Shown: positions 14,121 to 22,661 of the stretch, in pieces | Layout of the letters: each line of letters opens with the position of its first letter | Numbering within the stretch: position 1 is the stretch's first letter | From: JBOHNM01 sp050730675 | GTDB taxonomy: Bacteria; Planctomycetota; Phycisphaerae; Phycisphaerales; UBA1924 | Direction: 5' to 3' | Length of the DNA: 24,509 nt | Assembly (NCBI GenBank): GCA_050730675.1 | Contig: JBOHNM010000052.1 | Span: 1 to 24,509 of the forward strand | The notes under the pieces: generated by a model | The model's database searches: none | What the model was told of the DNA's origin: nothing | Seen by the model: the letters and a program-made list of their open reading frames with translations, nothing else | Translations under genes and position numbers: made by a program

Positions 14121-14996
14121 ATGCGTTTCACCTTCCTCGGCACCGGCACCTCCGCGGGCATCCCCGCCATCGCGTGCGACTGCGCCGTCTGCACCAGCAC
14201 CGACCCGCACGACCGGCGCCTGCGCACGGCGGCGGCCCTGGAGTGGACCGATGCCGACGGCCGCCCGCGCACCGTGCTGATCGACGCCGGGCCGGACCTG
14301 CGCACGCAGGCCCTGCGGGCCGGCCTCAAGCGCTGCGATGCGATCCTGTTCACGCACAACCACGTCGACCACACCTTCGGCCTCGACGAGGTGCGCCGCT
14401 TCAACGCCGTGCAGAAGACGCCCATCGACATCTTCGCCGAGCCGCACACGATGGAGCACCTACAGCGGATCTACAAGCACATCTTCGACAAAACCGCCAA
14501 CGTCAACGACTCGTTCGTCGCCACGCTCCTGCCGCGGCTGGTCAAGCCGGGCGAGCCGATCGACCTCTGGGGCGTCCGCTTCACGCCTATCCGGCTGCTG
14601 CACGGCAAGCTGCCGATCGTGGGGTATCGGATTGAAGAAGGGCCGAAGGCGATCAGACGAACAGGTGATCCGAGCGGAGCCGCACCGACGTCGCCTTTTC
14701 CGCTCGCGTACTGCACCGACGTCTCGGCCATCCCACCCGAGAGTTACCCGCTCCTCCGCGGACTCAACACCCTCGTGCTCGACGCCTTGCGCCACCGCCG
14801 CCACCCGACGCACCTGACCGTCGAGCAGGCCGTGGACATCGCCCACCAAGTCGGCGCCCCGCGCACTTACTTCATCCACATCGCCCACGACCTGCCACAC
14901 ACCGAGACCAACGCAGCGCTGCCCGAGGGGATGCAACTCGCCCACGACGGGCTGGTGCTCGCGGCACCGCTGGCGGAACCGCCAAACATCACTTAG
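14121..14996 (+). CDS. MBL-fold metallohydrolase, PhnP-like phosphodiesterase family
   Basis: The 291-residue cytoplasmic protein has the metallo-beta-lactamase fold. Its N-terminus MRFTFLGTGTSAGIP and the cysteine segment CDCAVCTSTDPHDRRLR match the PhnP group (cyclic ribose-phosphate phosphodiesterases). The first metal motif is THNHVDHTFGLDE (H79, H81, D83, H84). CTDVS supplies the bridging Asp, and the late HIAHDLPHTE plus LAHDGL match the family C-terminus. No other phn genes are present, so C-P lyase work is unlikely and the substrate may be another cyclic phosphodiester. A stretch around residues 177-191 (RRTGDPSGAAPTSPF) looks like a lineage insertion. It starts 9 nt after the second zinc-ribbon gene, with a TAGCGT box (14109-14114) 6 nt before the ATG. 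Confidence 0.88.
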   Translation: MRFTFLGTGTSAGIPAIACDCAVCTSTDPHDRRLRTAAALEWTDADGRPRTVLIDAGPDLRTQALRAGLKRCDAILFTHNHVDHTFGLDEVRRFNAVQKTPIDIFAEPHTMEHLQRIYKHIFDKTANVNDSFVATLLPRLVKPGEPIDLWGVRFTPIRLLHGKLPIVGYRIEEGPKAIRRTGDPSGAAPTSPFPLAYCTDVSAIPPESYPLLRGLNTLVLDALRHRRHPTHLTVEQAVDIAHQVGAPRTYFIHIAHDLPHTETNAALPEGMQLAHDGLVLAAPLAEPPNIT

Positions 14997-15025
14997 ACTA
15001 CCTTTTCAGGCCTCTTGAGCCATCC

Positions 15026-15034
15026 TGATATAAT
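15026..15034 (+). promoter_or_regulatory. Extended -10 promoter of atpG
   Basis: TGATATAAT (15026-15034) is a perfect extended -10 (TGn-TATAAT). A TTCAGG at 15005-15010 could act as a weak -35 at 18 bp. Transcription would begin near 15041, leaving a leader of about 52 nt. It is the best -10 match in the window and gives atpG its own promoter. Confidence 0.75.
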
Positions 15035-15092
15035 CCGAACGTATCGACGCCGGGCGGAGATCGGCGACCTCAGCGCCTAACCTTGCCTCCTT

Positions 15093-15989
15093 ATGGGCAA
15101 GACCCGCGAAATCAAGAAACGCATCAAGGCCGTCGGCAACATCCGGCGCATCACCAACACGATGCGCATGATCGCCACCAGCAAGTTCGCCAAGGCCCAG
15201 CAGATCGCTACCGCCACCAAGCCCTACACCGAGGGGCTCTTCGCCCTGGTCACCGAGCTGGCCGCGACCATCGGCGGCGAGGTCTCCCACCCCCTCCTCA
15301 GCGGGCCCGCCAAGAAGAGCAAGGACGCCAAGCCCGCCACCCTCATCATCACCTCCGACCGCGGCCTGTGCGGCCCCTACAACGGGTCGATCCTCCGCAC
15401 CGCGATGCACTACGCCAAGGCCAACCCCGCGGCCCGGGCCGGCGCCATCGAGCTGGTCGGCAAGAAGGGCGCCGGGTTCCTCAAGTACAACAACATCGCC
15501 GTCTCCAAGCTGCACAACGGCATCGGCGACAAGCCGACGTTCGACAAGATCGAGCCGATCGCCCAGGACTACATCAACCGCTTCCTCGCCGGCGAAATCT
15601 CCAGCGTCCACGTGATCTCGATGAAGTTCCACTCCGCCGGGCGCCAGACGCCCGAGGTGCTGCAGCTGCTGCCGCTCAAGCCCGTCGAGACCAAGAAGAA
15701 AGGCGAAGTGGCGAAGGCGAAGGGCCCGGCCATCGTCTACGAGTTCTCGCCCCCCGCCGAAGAGCTGCTTGGCGACATGCTCCCCGCCGCCGTCAAGGCG
15801 ACGCTCTTCCAGATCTTCAACGACGCCATCGTCTCCGAGCACGTCGCCCGCATGGTCGCCATGAAGGCCGCCACCGACAACGCCGGCAAGATGCGCAAGC
15901 TCTACACCCGCGACTTCAACCGCGCCCGTCAGTCGCAGATCACCACCGAGCTGTCGGAGATCATCGCCGGCGCCGCGGCTCTCGGCTGA
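15093..15989 (+). CDS. atpG: F-type ATP synthase gamma subunit
   Basis: The gamma subunit is the central rotor shaft of F1, coupling proton flow to ATP synthesis. The 298-residue protein has the N-terminal helix MGKTREIKKRIKAVGNIRRITNTMRMIATSKF and the C-terminal helix RKLYTRDFNRARQSQITTELSEIIAGAAAL, which together form the coiled coil. The Rossmann part holds SDRGLCGPYN (88-97). Most gamma subunits read SDRGLCGGLN or SDRGLCGGFN here, so Gly-to-Pro is unusual. Neighbours on both sides are unrelated, so it is detached from any atp operon. A strong promoter precedes it and a strong terminator follows, so it is a single-gene transcript. No Shine-Dalgarno is visible; CCTCCTT lies directly before the ATG. 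Confidence 0.96.
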   Translation: MGKTREIKKRIKAVGNIRRITNTMRMIATSKFAKAQQIATATKPYTEGLFALVTELAATIGGEVSHPLLSGPAKKSKDAKPATLIITSDRGLCGPYNGSILRTAMHYAKANPAARAGAIELVGKKGAGFLKYNNIAVSKLHNGIGDKPTFDKIEPIAQDYINRFLAGEISSVHVISMKFHSAGRQTPEVLQLLPLKPVETKKKGEVAKAKGPAIVYEFSPPAEELLGDMLPAAVKATLFQIFNDAIVSEHVARMVAMKAATDNAGKMRKLYTRDFNRARQSQITTELSEIIAGAAALG

Positions 15990-16017
15990 GCCCTCCCACC
16001 AATCCACGCCACACTCG

Positions 16018-16049
16018 CGGGGCCGAGCGATCGGCCCCGTTTTTCTTTT
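16018..16049 (+). terminator. Intrinsic terminator of atpG
   Basis: CGGGGCCGA (16018-16026) pairs perfectly with TCGGCCCCG (16031-16039) around the 4-nt loop GCGA, and is followed by TTTTTCTTTT. This is a textbook rho-independent terminator 28 nt after the atpG stop. Confidence 0.93.
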
Positions 16050-16065
16050 GCACCGGCCGATCACG

Positions 16066-16071
16066 TATCCT
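16066..16071 (+). promoter_or_regulatory. -10-like box TATCCT before the fucosyltransferase-like gene
   Basis: TATCCT is followed by 7 nt and ATG 16079. It lies in a 15-bp block (CGATCACGTATCCTC, 16058-16072) that recurs exactly in the P1B ATPase promoter region at 10604-10590 on the other strand. Because the atpG terminator ends at 16049, this gene needs its own promoter here. No -35 at standard spacing is visible. Confidence 0.5.
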
Positions 16072-16078
16072 CCCCGCC

Positions 16079-17071
16079 ATGGCCGAGGTCTGGATCATCA
16101 ACCGCGGAACGGGGCAGATCGGCAACCGCCTGATGTTCTTCGCCGCGGCCTACGCCTGGTGCCTGCACGAGGGGCACGACCTCTACTGCCCCAGCCTCGG
16201 CAAGTACGCCGAGTTCTTCCCGGCGCTCGCCGGGCAATTGTGGCCCTCGCCGAGCAAGCCGCAGCCGACGGCGCTCGCGCCCGAGATGATCGAGCGCATC
16301 CGCCGCACCCGCACCGAGCGCATCCGACTCCTCGGCCGCTTCCGCGTCCTCCCCGGCGTCGTCCGCAAGCCCTCGGGCGTGATCGCGTGCGCCCTGTCGC
16401 CGACGGACGAGTCATTCCCGCCCGCACGCACCCGCCGCCGCAAGAAGAACTACCTCCTGGCGTGGCGCTTCTTCAACCCCATCGGCATCCAGCGCCACCG
16501 CGAATCGATCATCCGCGCGCTGACGCCACGCCCCGACCTCGCCGCCGCCACCGACCAGTTCATCGCCGAGCTTGAACCGGGCCGCATGCTCGTCGGCGTC
16601 CACATCCGCCGCACCGACTACCGCGGCTTCCTCGGGGGCAAGCACTTCCACGAGCCCGAGGTCTACCGCCAGCAGATGCTCGCCCTCGCCGAACGCTTCA
16701 AAGCCCGGCGTCCGCAGTTCATCGTCTTCTCCGACGAGCCCCGACGAATGGACGAGTTTCCGGGCGTGGACGTCCGCATTTCCGGCGGCGACATGATCTC
16801 CGACCTGCTCCGCATGACCCGCATGCACGTGGTGCTCGGGCCGATGAGTTCCTTCAGCGCCTTCGCCATGTATCTCGGCGGCGGCATCGCCTGGCACTTC
16901 GGCCCCCACGCCGCGGAGGATCAGCTCGAATGGGTCTACCACGGCTACCCGGTGGTGCACACGCTCAACGAGTTGGAACTCGCGCTTGCGGACCGCTCCA
17001 CCATCGTCTGCGCCCGCGCCGGCGAGCCGGGCTTCCCGATCAACCTGCGCCCGCGCAAGGGCGGCGGCTGA
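16079..17071 (+). CDS. Glycosyltransferase resembling alpha-1,2-fucosyltransferases (GT11-like)
   Basis: The 330-residue protein begins with RGTGQIGNRLMFFAAAYAWCLH, which parallels the GxGNQLFQYA start of GT11 enzymes. It carries the fucosyltransferase donor-binding motif HxRRxD as VHIRRTDYRG (H175 to D180). Downstream, QFIVFSDEP and LLRMTRMHVVLGPMSSFSAFAMYLGG match the later family region where a Ser/Thr-rich loop binds GDP-sugar. There is no signal peptide or membrane segment, so it acts in the cytoplasm, probably on surface-glycan precursors. The start is ATG 16079; the open frame continues upstream into atpG in another frame and is not coding there. The next glycosyltransferase begins 21 nt downstream. 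Donor and acceptor are not readable, and the family call is moderately secure. Confidence 0.8.
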   Translation: MAEVWIINRGTGQIGNRLMFFAAAYAWCLHEGHDLYCPSLGKYAEFFPALAGQLWPSPSKPQPTALAPEMIERIRRTRTERIRLLGRFRVLPGVVRKPSGVIACALSPTDESFPPARTRRRKKNYLLAWRFFNPIGIQRHRESIIRALTPRPDLAAATDQFIAELEPGRMLVGVHIRRTDYRGFLGGKHFHEPEVYRQQMLALAERFKARRPQFIVFSDEPRRMDEFPGVDVRISGGDMISDLLRMTRMHVVLGPMSSFSAFAMYLGGGIAWHFGPHAAEDQLEWVYHGYPVVHTLNELELALADRSTIVCARAGEPGFPINLRPRKGGG

Positions 17072-17079
17072 CCGCCCGC

Positions 17080-17085
17080 TAAGAT
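17080..17085 (+). promoter_or_regulatory. -10-like box TAAGAT before the GT4 gene
   Basis: TAAGAT is followed by 7 nt and ATG 17093. No -35 is evident, and the gene could equally be read through from the preceding one. It is listed because the spacing matches the other candidate leaderless starts. Confidence 0.4.
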
Positions 17086-17092
17086 CGGCCCC

Positions 17093-18157
17093 ATGCCGCC
17101 CAAGGGCAAGATCCTCTATCTCGCGCCCGCGTTCCTCACCTACCGGCTGCACAAGCAGATCCGCGGCGTGCAGATCTTCGACCTGCAGTTCGTCCGCGAC
17201 CTGGTGGAGATGGGCATCGACGTCACCATGCCCGCCGACGCCAACTGGCGCGAGCGCTTCGAAGAGCACCTGCGCGGCGCCATGCCCCGCATCGTCTACG
17301 CCCCGCACCTGCGCAAACCGATCTGGGGCTCGCTCTACTCCGCCCTGAAGCTGCGCGGCCGATGGGACGCCGCGTTCCTCAGTAACCCTGCCAACGGCAT
17401 GATCCCCGGCATGAACCTGATGCGCCGGCGCGGCATGTTCGACCGCCTGGTGATCCAGGCCAACAAGGTCGTCGCCCAGAAATTCGCCGACCGCACCAGG
17501 CACTGGAACGCCAGGTACGTCGCCGTCAGCAAGCTCGTGAAGGACTCATCGCCCGCTGAATTGCGCGAGAACATGGACGTCTACTACGGCATCGCCAACT
17601 GGGCGGAGTTCGGCCCGCCCGCGACGCCGCACGCCGACGATGCTCCGGTCAACTTCGCGATCCTCGGCAAGCTCGACAACGACTGGAAGGGCGCGCCCCT
17701 CGCGCTCGACGCCTGGTGGCGCCTTGATCCCGCCATCCGCTCGCGCTGCCGCCTGCACCTGGTCTCGCACCCCAGCCCGCCCAGGCGCGACGATCCGACG
17801 ATCATCGACCACCGCTGGCGACCGGCGAACGAGATCCCCGGCCTGCTGCGCGAGATGGACGTGATCCTCGTCCCCTCCACCGACAACGAGACCTTCAGCC
17901 AGGCGATGGTGCAGGGCATGCTCGCAGAATTGCCGGTGATCTGCTACGACCTGCACGTGCTGAGCGAGAAGATGGACACCGGCGGCGGCATCATCATCCG
18001 CGACGCCGAGCAGCTCGCCGCCGCCATCACACGCTTGGCCAACAACCCCGCCGAGCGCCGGGCCATGGGCAAAGTCGCGCGTCAGGTCGCGATGGACCGC
18101 TACCGCTGGCGCAGCGAGGACTTCGTGCGGCGCTACCTCCTGCCCGATGCGGACTGA
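17093..18157 (+). CDS. GT-B glycosyltransferase, family 4-like
   Basis: The 354-residue protein has two Rossmann-like halves. The N-terminal one runs from KILYLAPAFLTYRLHKQIRGVQ through the strand RYVAVSKLVK. The C-terminal one includes NFAILGKLDNDWKGAPLALDAW and DVILVPSTDNETFSQAMVQGMLAELPVI. The last segment aligns with the GT4 donor-sugar motif, normally E-x7-E: here E266 is kept and the second Glu is Gln274. It probably transfers a sugar from a nucleotide donor during glycan or lipid-linked oligosaccharide synthesis. It is cytoplasmic, without a signal peptide. Close spacing to the fucosyltransferase-like gene suggests a shared product. It converges with the M16 peptidase gene over 25 bp, with no visible terminator. 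Confidence 0.85.
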   Translation: MPPKGKILYLAPAFLTYRLHKQIRGVQIFDLQFVRDLVEMGIDVTMPADANWRERFEEHLRGAMPRIVYAPHLRKPIWGSLYSALKLRGRWDAAFLSNPANGMIPGMNLMRRRGMFDRLVIQANKVVAQKFADRTRHWNARYVAVSKLVKDSSPAELRENMDVYYGIANWAEFGPPATPHADDAPVNFAILGKLDNDWKGAPLALDAWWRLDPAIRSRCRLHLVSHPSPPRRDDPTIIDHRWRPANEIPGLLREMDVILVPSTDNETFSQAMVQGMLAELPVICYDLHVLSEKMDTGGGIIIRDAEQLAAAITRLANNPAERRAMGKVARQVAMDRYRWRSEDFVRRYLLPDAD

Positions 18158-18182
18158 CACTGGATCGCGCCGACCCGACGAC

Positions 18183-21026
18183 TTACTCGCCGTTTCCGCC
18201 CGCCGCGGGCTTGGCGGCCTCGGTGCCCGCCGCCGGCATCACCACGAAACGGAACTTCGCATCGTCCTTGTAGTACTTGGCGAACGCGTCGCGCACCTGC
18301 TCCTTGGTGATCTTCTGGTACGCCTCGGGCGCCGCCATCGTGTCGTCGAGGTTCAGCCCGCGGTAGTCGAGCCCCGCCAGCCGCCCGTTCCACGAGCGCG
18401 GTTCCTTGAACTGCTCTTCGAGTTCGTTGGCGATCTGCTTCTTGGCGACAACCAGCTCTTCTTCGGTCGGACCACTCTTGGCGAAATCCGTGAACATCTC
18501 GGTGAGTGTCGCCGACAGCGCCGGGGCTTTGGACGGATCGGTCGAAGACTCGGCGATGAACATGCCCATCGCGGGATACACCTGGTTCGGCTGCGACTGG
18601 GCGCTGATCGAGTACACCAGTTGCTTCTGCTCGCGGACGATCGTCACCATCCGCGTGCTGAGGATCCGCGAGGCCATGCGCATCAGGCGAACGTCGGTGA
18701 TGTTCCGTGCCTCGGGCCCGAAGAATCCGTCGGCAACCACCGCCTTGTCGGTCTTGGTCGCCACGTCGCGGCTTACTTCCATGTGCCCATTGCCTCGCAC
18801 CATCGACCGTTGCGCCTTCAGCGTGTCCGAACCGATCTTGTCGCGTATCGGCAGTGAACCCAGGTACTTGCTCACCAGCGCCATCGCCTGTTCGGCCGGG
18901 ATATCGCCGACCACCGACACCTCGATCGGCGCCTTGGCGATCACCCTGTCCAGCCACGCCTGGGCCGCGGCGATCGTCACCTTGTCCACCTGCTGCTGCG
19001 TCACCGGGCGCATCCGGGTCTCGCCCGGGGCGCACAACGACTCGAACATCATGTCGCTCATCACGCCGGGCGCCTGGCTCTTGCGGGCCGCGATCGCCTG
19101 CGTCATCAGTTGACGCCACTGGCCGAACGTCGCCTCCTCGATTCGCGGCTCGGTCAGCATCGCGTACGCGAGCTGCAAGCCCTCATCGAGCGAATCCGGC
19201 GGGCCGCTGACAGTGATCTGCATGGCGTCGTTGCCGCCTCCGCCGCGCACGCGGGCCTTCTTGCCCGTCATGAACTCACGCACCTGCGTCGAGTTCAGCG
19301 TCCGCGTCGCCGGCTTGGCCCAGGCCAAGCCCGCGGCCGTGGTGATCCCACGGTTGTCGGCCGTCTCCTCGACCTCGCCGCCGGCCAGCGTGATGGTGAT
19401 CGTCGCCTCACCCTTGTTGATGTCCATGAACCGGTGGTGCACGCGCACCCCGTTGTCCAGCCACGCCGAGTTCACCTGCGCCGCACTGTGCGTGTCGCTC
19501 GAAAGGACCTTGCCCCCCCTGGGCATCTCCTTGAGCAGGCTCGTCGCCCGCGCCTCTTCCTTGCCTTTCTCCACGCTCGCCGCCAGCGCCTCGCGCCCGG
19601 CCTTGATCAGCTCGCTCTCGCTCGGGGCCTCGACGCTCGAGGGCAATTGCAGCGTAAAGACCAGCGTCTTGGGGTCGAACACTTCGCGGAACTTGGCGCT
19701 CACTTCCTCCGCCGTGATCGTCGGCAGGAGCTTCTTGAGCATCTCCAGCCGCTGGCCCGCGCTCATGATCGGCTCGCCGTCGGCGATGTGTCCGTTGTAC
19801 TGCTGCAGCAGCGCCCGCGCCGGCTGCGTCCCCTCGCGCTGGGCCGAAACCTCGGCGCTGGCGATCAGGTCCGCCCGCACATCGTCCAGTTCCTGCTGCG
19901 TGAAACCGAACTTCAGCGCCCGCTGCCACTCGCTCGCGACATCCCCGAGCACCGCCCGCCAGTTCTCTGGCTTGCCGCTGGCCCCGACCTGCACCTGGCG
20001 CATCACGCCCGCCATGTCGCTCGCCCGCGCGCTGGCCCCAAGGTACTTCGCCGTCCCCTGCTCAACCGACCGCGCCGCACGCCGGTTGAAGATCGACGAG
20101 CCCGCGAACTCCACCAGCTCGCGCCGCGCCTGCTCGTACGTCGTTGTCGGCGCCGGGGCCGGCTCCACCCGCATCATCGCCACGCTCGCCGAGGTCAGCT
20201 CGGGGTCCGTCGCGATCACCGCGCGATCCTCGCCCGTCGCCTTCACGCCCGTCGGCCGGTCTTGCGGCTTGCCTTTCTTCTCCCCGCCGCCAAACAGATC
20301 TTTGATCTGCCCCACCGCCACCGCAAGATCGATGTCCCCCACCACGATCACGGTCATATTGCTCTTGACGTACCACTGCTTGTAGTAGTCCTCGAAGTCC
20401 TGCTTCGACACACCCTTGATCGTCTCTTCCGTGCCGATCGGCAGCCGCTCGCCGAACGTCGACCCCGGCGCGATCCGCGGCAACATATAGTCCTGCACGC
20501 GCTGCTGCGGGCCCGACCGTGACCGCTTCTCTTCCAGAATAATCTGCCGCTCGCTCTCGATCTCCTTCGGCATCAGCAGCAGTTCGCCCGCCACATCGCT
20601 CATGAAGGTCATCGCCTTGCGCAGGTTCTCCGGCGTGTTGTCCGCCAGCGCAAGCTGGTACGTCGTCTGGTCGAAGCTCGTGAACGCGTTCTGGTCCTGG
20701 CCGAACCGCAGCCCCTGCTCCTGGAAGAACGGCACCACGCTCCCCGCCGGGAAGTTCTTCGAGCCGTTGAACGCCATGTGCTCCAGGAAGTGCGCGATGC
20801 CGCGCTGCTTGTCCGTCTCGTTGAGCGACCCCGACGACACGTGCAGCCAGATGCTCACGCGCCCCGGCGGGTTGGCGTGTTTGCGCACGATGTACTTCAG
20901 CCCGTTGTCCAGTTCCCCCGTCACCAGCGCCGGATCGGTCGGCAGCGGTTCGGCGGCCATCACCGGAGCCGCCATTGTCACGATCGCCGCGGTCGTCATG
21001 CTCATCGTCCAGATTATCGGGTGCAT
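18183..21026 (-). CDS. Secreted M16-family zinc metallopeptidase (two-half, pitrilysin-like)
   Basis: The 947-residue precursor has a signal peptide (MHPIIWTMSMTTAAIVTMAAPVMA, cut before AEP). The N-terminal half is the active M16 domain: NGLKYIVRKHANP, then the inverted zinc motif HFLEH (H79, E82, H83), and the third ligand E159 in EIESERQIILEEKRSR, 76 residues on as expected for the family. The other quarters include YVKSNMTVIVVGDID and a C-terminal half starting AWLDNGVRVHHRF that lacks HxxEH, so it is the structural half that closes the chamber. It degrades peptides, probably in the periplasm. ATG 21026 was chosen because of the signal peptide and an AAGG about 9 nt upstream; the earlier in-frame start (21077) adds polar residues before it. 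The degenerate M16 gene lies 92 bp upstream on the same strand. Confidence 0.94.
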   Translation of the reverse strand: MHPIIWTMSMTTAAIVTMAAPVMAAEPLPTDPALVTGELDNGLKYIVRKHANPPGRVSIWLHVSSGSLNETDKQRGIAHFLEHMAFNGSKNFPAGSVVPFFQEQGLRFGQDQNAFTSFDQTTYQLALADNTPENLRKAMTFMSDVAGELLLMPKEIESERQIILEEKRSRSGPQQRVQDYMLPRIAPGSTFGERLPIGTEETIKGVSKQDFEDYYKQWYVKSNMTVIVVGDIDLAVAVGQIKDLFGGGEKKGKPQDRPTGVKATGEDRAVIATDPELTSASVAMMRVEPAPAPTTTYEQARRELVEFAGSSIFNRRAARSVEQGTAKYLGASARASDMAGVMRQVQVGASGKPENWRAVLGDVASEWQRALKFGFTQQELDDVRADLIASAEVSAQREGTQPARALLQQYNGHIADGEPIMSAGQRLEMLKKLLPTITAEEVSAKFREVFDPKTLVFTLQLPSSVEAPSESELIKAGREALAASVEKGKEEARATSLLKEMPRGGKVLSSDTHSAAQVNSAWLDNGVRVHHRFMDINKGEATITITLAGGEVEETADNRGITTAAGLAWAKPATRTLNSTQVREFMTGKKARVRGGGGNDAMQITVSGPPDSLDEGLQLAYAMLTEPRIEEATFGQWRQLMTQAIAARKSQAPGVMSDMMFESLCAPGETRMRPVTQQQVDKVTIAAAQAWLDRVIAKAPIEVSVVGDIPAEQAMALVSKYLGSLPIRDKIGSDTLKAQRSMVRGNGHMEVSRDVATKTDKAVVADGFFGPEARNITDVRLMRMASRILSTRMVTIVREQKQLVYSISAQSQPNQVYPAMGMFIAESSTDPSKAPALSATLTEMFTDFAKSGPTEEELVVAKKQIANELEEQFKEPRSWNGRLAGLDYRGLNLDDTMAAPEAYQKITKEQVRDAFAKYYKDDAKFRFVVMPAAGTEAAKPAAGGNGE

Positions 21027-21118
21027 CGCTTGGGACCTTTCCCGGGCACGGCCCGGTTCATGTTCGATTCGGCTCACGATAGCCGCACTTCCACAAATCC
21101 ATCCGATTCATCGCTCGT

Positions 21119-22648
21119 TCACGGCTCGGGCGACGCCCCCGGCGTCGGCTGACCCGCCCCCACACCCGCAGGTGCCACGGGTTCGGCGCTCGGCGCCCGC
21201 TGGGGGGCGGGTACCACGATCACCCGCCGCCCTTTGCCCACGCACGGCCGCAGCGCCTCGGCGACATCCGCCGGCGTCATCGCGCGGTACACCCGCGGCG
21301 CATCGGCGATCTGCTCGGGGTCAAGCCGGTAGACGCCGCACATCAGCAGCACCCCCGGCCAGTATTCCGCCGTGGTCTCCTGCTGTTCGGCCCCTTTGGC
21401 CGCCGCCTCGCCCGCTCGCTGCACGACCGCCTCCGGCGCCCCGTCCGTCGCGATCTTTGCAATCAACGCCTCGACCGCCTCGGCCGCCTTGGTTGCTTCC
21501 GCCTCGCCACCGGCAATCCGCACATGCACGTGCAGCGCCCCCGCGCCGCTGTACATCCGCCCCGGCATGCTCAGCACCGCCTGCTGCTTGTGCTCGATGC
21601 CCGCGACATCCAGCGCCGGTCCGATCATCGCGTCCAGCACGCGCGAAGCCAGCCGCGCCCGCCGTGCCGCCGCCAGGTCGCCCATGTCCGGCCCGGGCAA
21701 GGCGATCACCAGCATCGCTCCCGTCCCAGTCGCATCCACAATTTTCACCACGCTCGCCGGGGCATCGCCCCGCGTCAACGTCCTCTGCTCAGCCAGTGTC
21801 TGCGGTCCTGCCGGCTCGCCGCCGCCGCGCACAGGCAGAGTTCCCAGTTGCTCACGTGCCAGCTTCTCCGCCCCCGCCAGCGTCACATCACCGACGATCG
21901 CCACCTCCAGCGGCAGCGATCCCAGCTTCTCCTTCAGCCATTCCTCGCACTTCTGCGCCGTGAACTCCGCGCCACCCGGCCGGCCGCGCCGCGATCCGCG
22001 GCCGTCACCCATGGCCAGCGCTTCGCCGATCACCCCCATCGCCGCACGCTCGAAACTCGGCCCCCCGGCCCCGCCCTCCGGCCGCACAGCGCCCTCGCGC
22101 GCCACAGGCCCGGCGACCAGACCACTCCCACCGCCACCCGCACGCCGCTCTTTCATCTGCGCCAGCCGCTCGGCGTCCACCCGCGGCGATTCAATCCACT
22201 GCCGCAGCTTCTCCAGCCCTTCACCCAATTCCGTGTTCTCGCCGTTCCACCGCGCCGTGATCCCCTCCGGCGTCACCCCCGCTCGCAAAACGCCCGTGGC
22301 CGCCGCGCCTCGCTCGCCCGTCCGCCCCGCCCACACGGCCGTCGCCGTGATCCCCTTCTCTCCCTCCGCCTCCGTCAATTCCGGGCCGAAGACCAGCGCC
22401 TGCACCCACACCCGCCCGCTCCCCTCCACCGGACGCACATGCACCCGCACGCCGTTGGCGTACGTGAACGTGTACACGCCCGACTTGCGCGACATGCGCA
22501 CCTCGCGGCAAACCACCAGGTCGCTCGCCGCCGACGGCCGATCTGCCGGCGTGGACCACTTCGGTTCATTCGGTGCCTGCGCGCACACCAGCGCCGACGG
22601 CACCGCCGCCGCACCCAACGCGCACAGCCACAGCAAACCCCGCTTCAT
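21119..22648 (-). CDS. Secreted, catalytically inactive M16-like protein
   Basis: The 509-residue protein has a signal peptide (MKRGLLWLCALGAAAVPSALVCAQA). It then shows the M16 start YTFTYANGVRVHVRPVEG but no HxxEH: the corresponding region reads GPELTEAEGEKGITATAVWAG. Mid-protein CEEWLKEKLGSLPLEVAIVGDVTLAGAEKLAREQLGTLPVR parallels AQAWLDRVIAKAPIEVSVVGDIPAEQAMALVSKYLGSLPIR in the neighbouring M16 peptidase, so it resembles that enzyme's inactive C-terminal half. A Gly-rich stretch lies near 175-210 and a Pro/Ala tail ends the protein. It may pair with the active enzyme or bind peptides alone. A TAGACT box lies 7 nt before the ATG. Homology by eye only, but the shared block is clear. Confidence 0.82.
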   Translation of the reverse strand: MKRGLLWLCALGAAAVPSALVCAQAPNEPKWSTPADRPSAASDLVVCREVRMSRKSGVYTFTYANGVRVHVRPVEGSGRVWVQALVFGPELTEAEGEKGITATAVWAGRTGERGAAATGVLRAGVTPEGITARWNGENTELGEGLEKLRQWIESPRVDAERLAQMKERRAGGGGSGLVAGPVAREGAVRPEGGAGGPSFERAAMGVIGEALAMGDGRGSRRGRPGGAEFTAQKCEEWLKEKLGSLPLEVAIVGDVTLAGAEKLAREQLGTLPVRGGGEPAGPQTLAEQRTLTRGDAPASVVKIVDATGTGAMLVIALPGPDMGDLAAARRARLASRVLDAMIGPALDVAGIEHKQQAVLSMPGRMYSGAGALHVHVRIAGGEAEATKAAEAVEALIAKIATDGAPEAVVQRAGEAAAKGAEQQETTAEYWPGVLLMCGVYRLDPEQIADAPRVYRAMTPADVAEALRPCVGKGRRVIVVPAPQRAPSAEPVAPAGVGAGQPTPGASPEP

Positions 22649-22655
22649 TCCGCCG

Positions 22656-22661
22656 AGTCTA
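22656..22661 (-). promoter_or_regulatory. -10-like box TAGACT before the M16-like gene
   Basis: On the minus strand TAGACT (22661-22656) is followed by 7 nt and ATG 22648, in the 64-bp gap after the helicase-nuclease gene. No -35 is clear. The spacing matches the other candidate leaderless starts. Confidence 0.45.

Noticed and set aside
15015..15034. TTGAGC as the -35 partner of the atpG TATAAT
   Set aside because: The spacer is only 8 bp; the extended TG motif is a better explanation for promoter strength.
19110..20522. 470-codon open frame on the plus strand, opposite the M16 peptidase
   Set aside because: Arg/Leu/His-rich shadow with no recognisable features; the M16 zinc motif lies on the other strand.
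21042..21056. CCGGGC-ACG-GCCCGG hairpin between the two M16 genes as a terminator
   Set aside because: A 6-bp stem with a 3-nt loop and no T-tract on either side, and it sits directly before a start codon.
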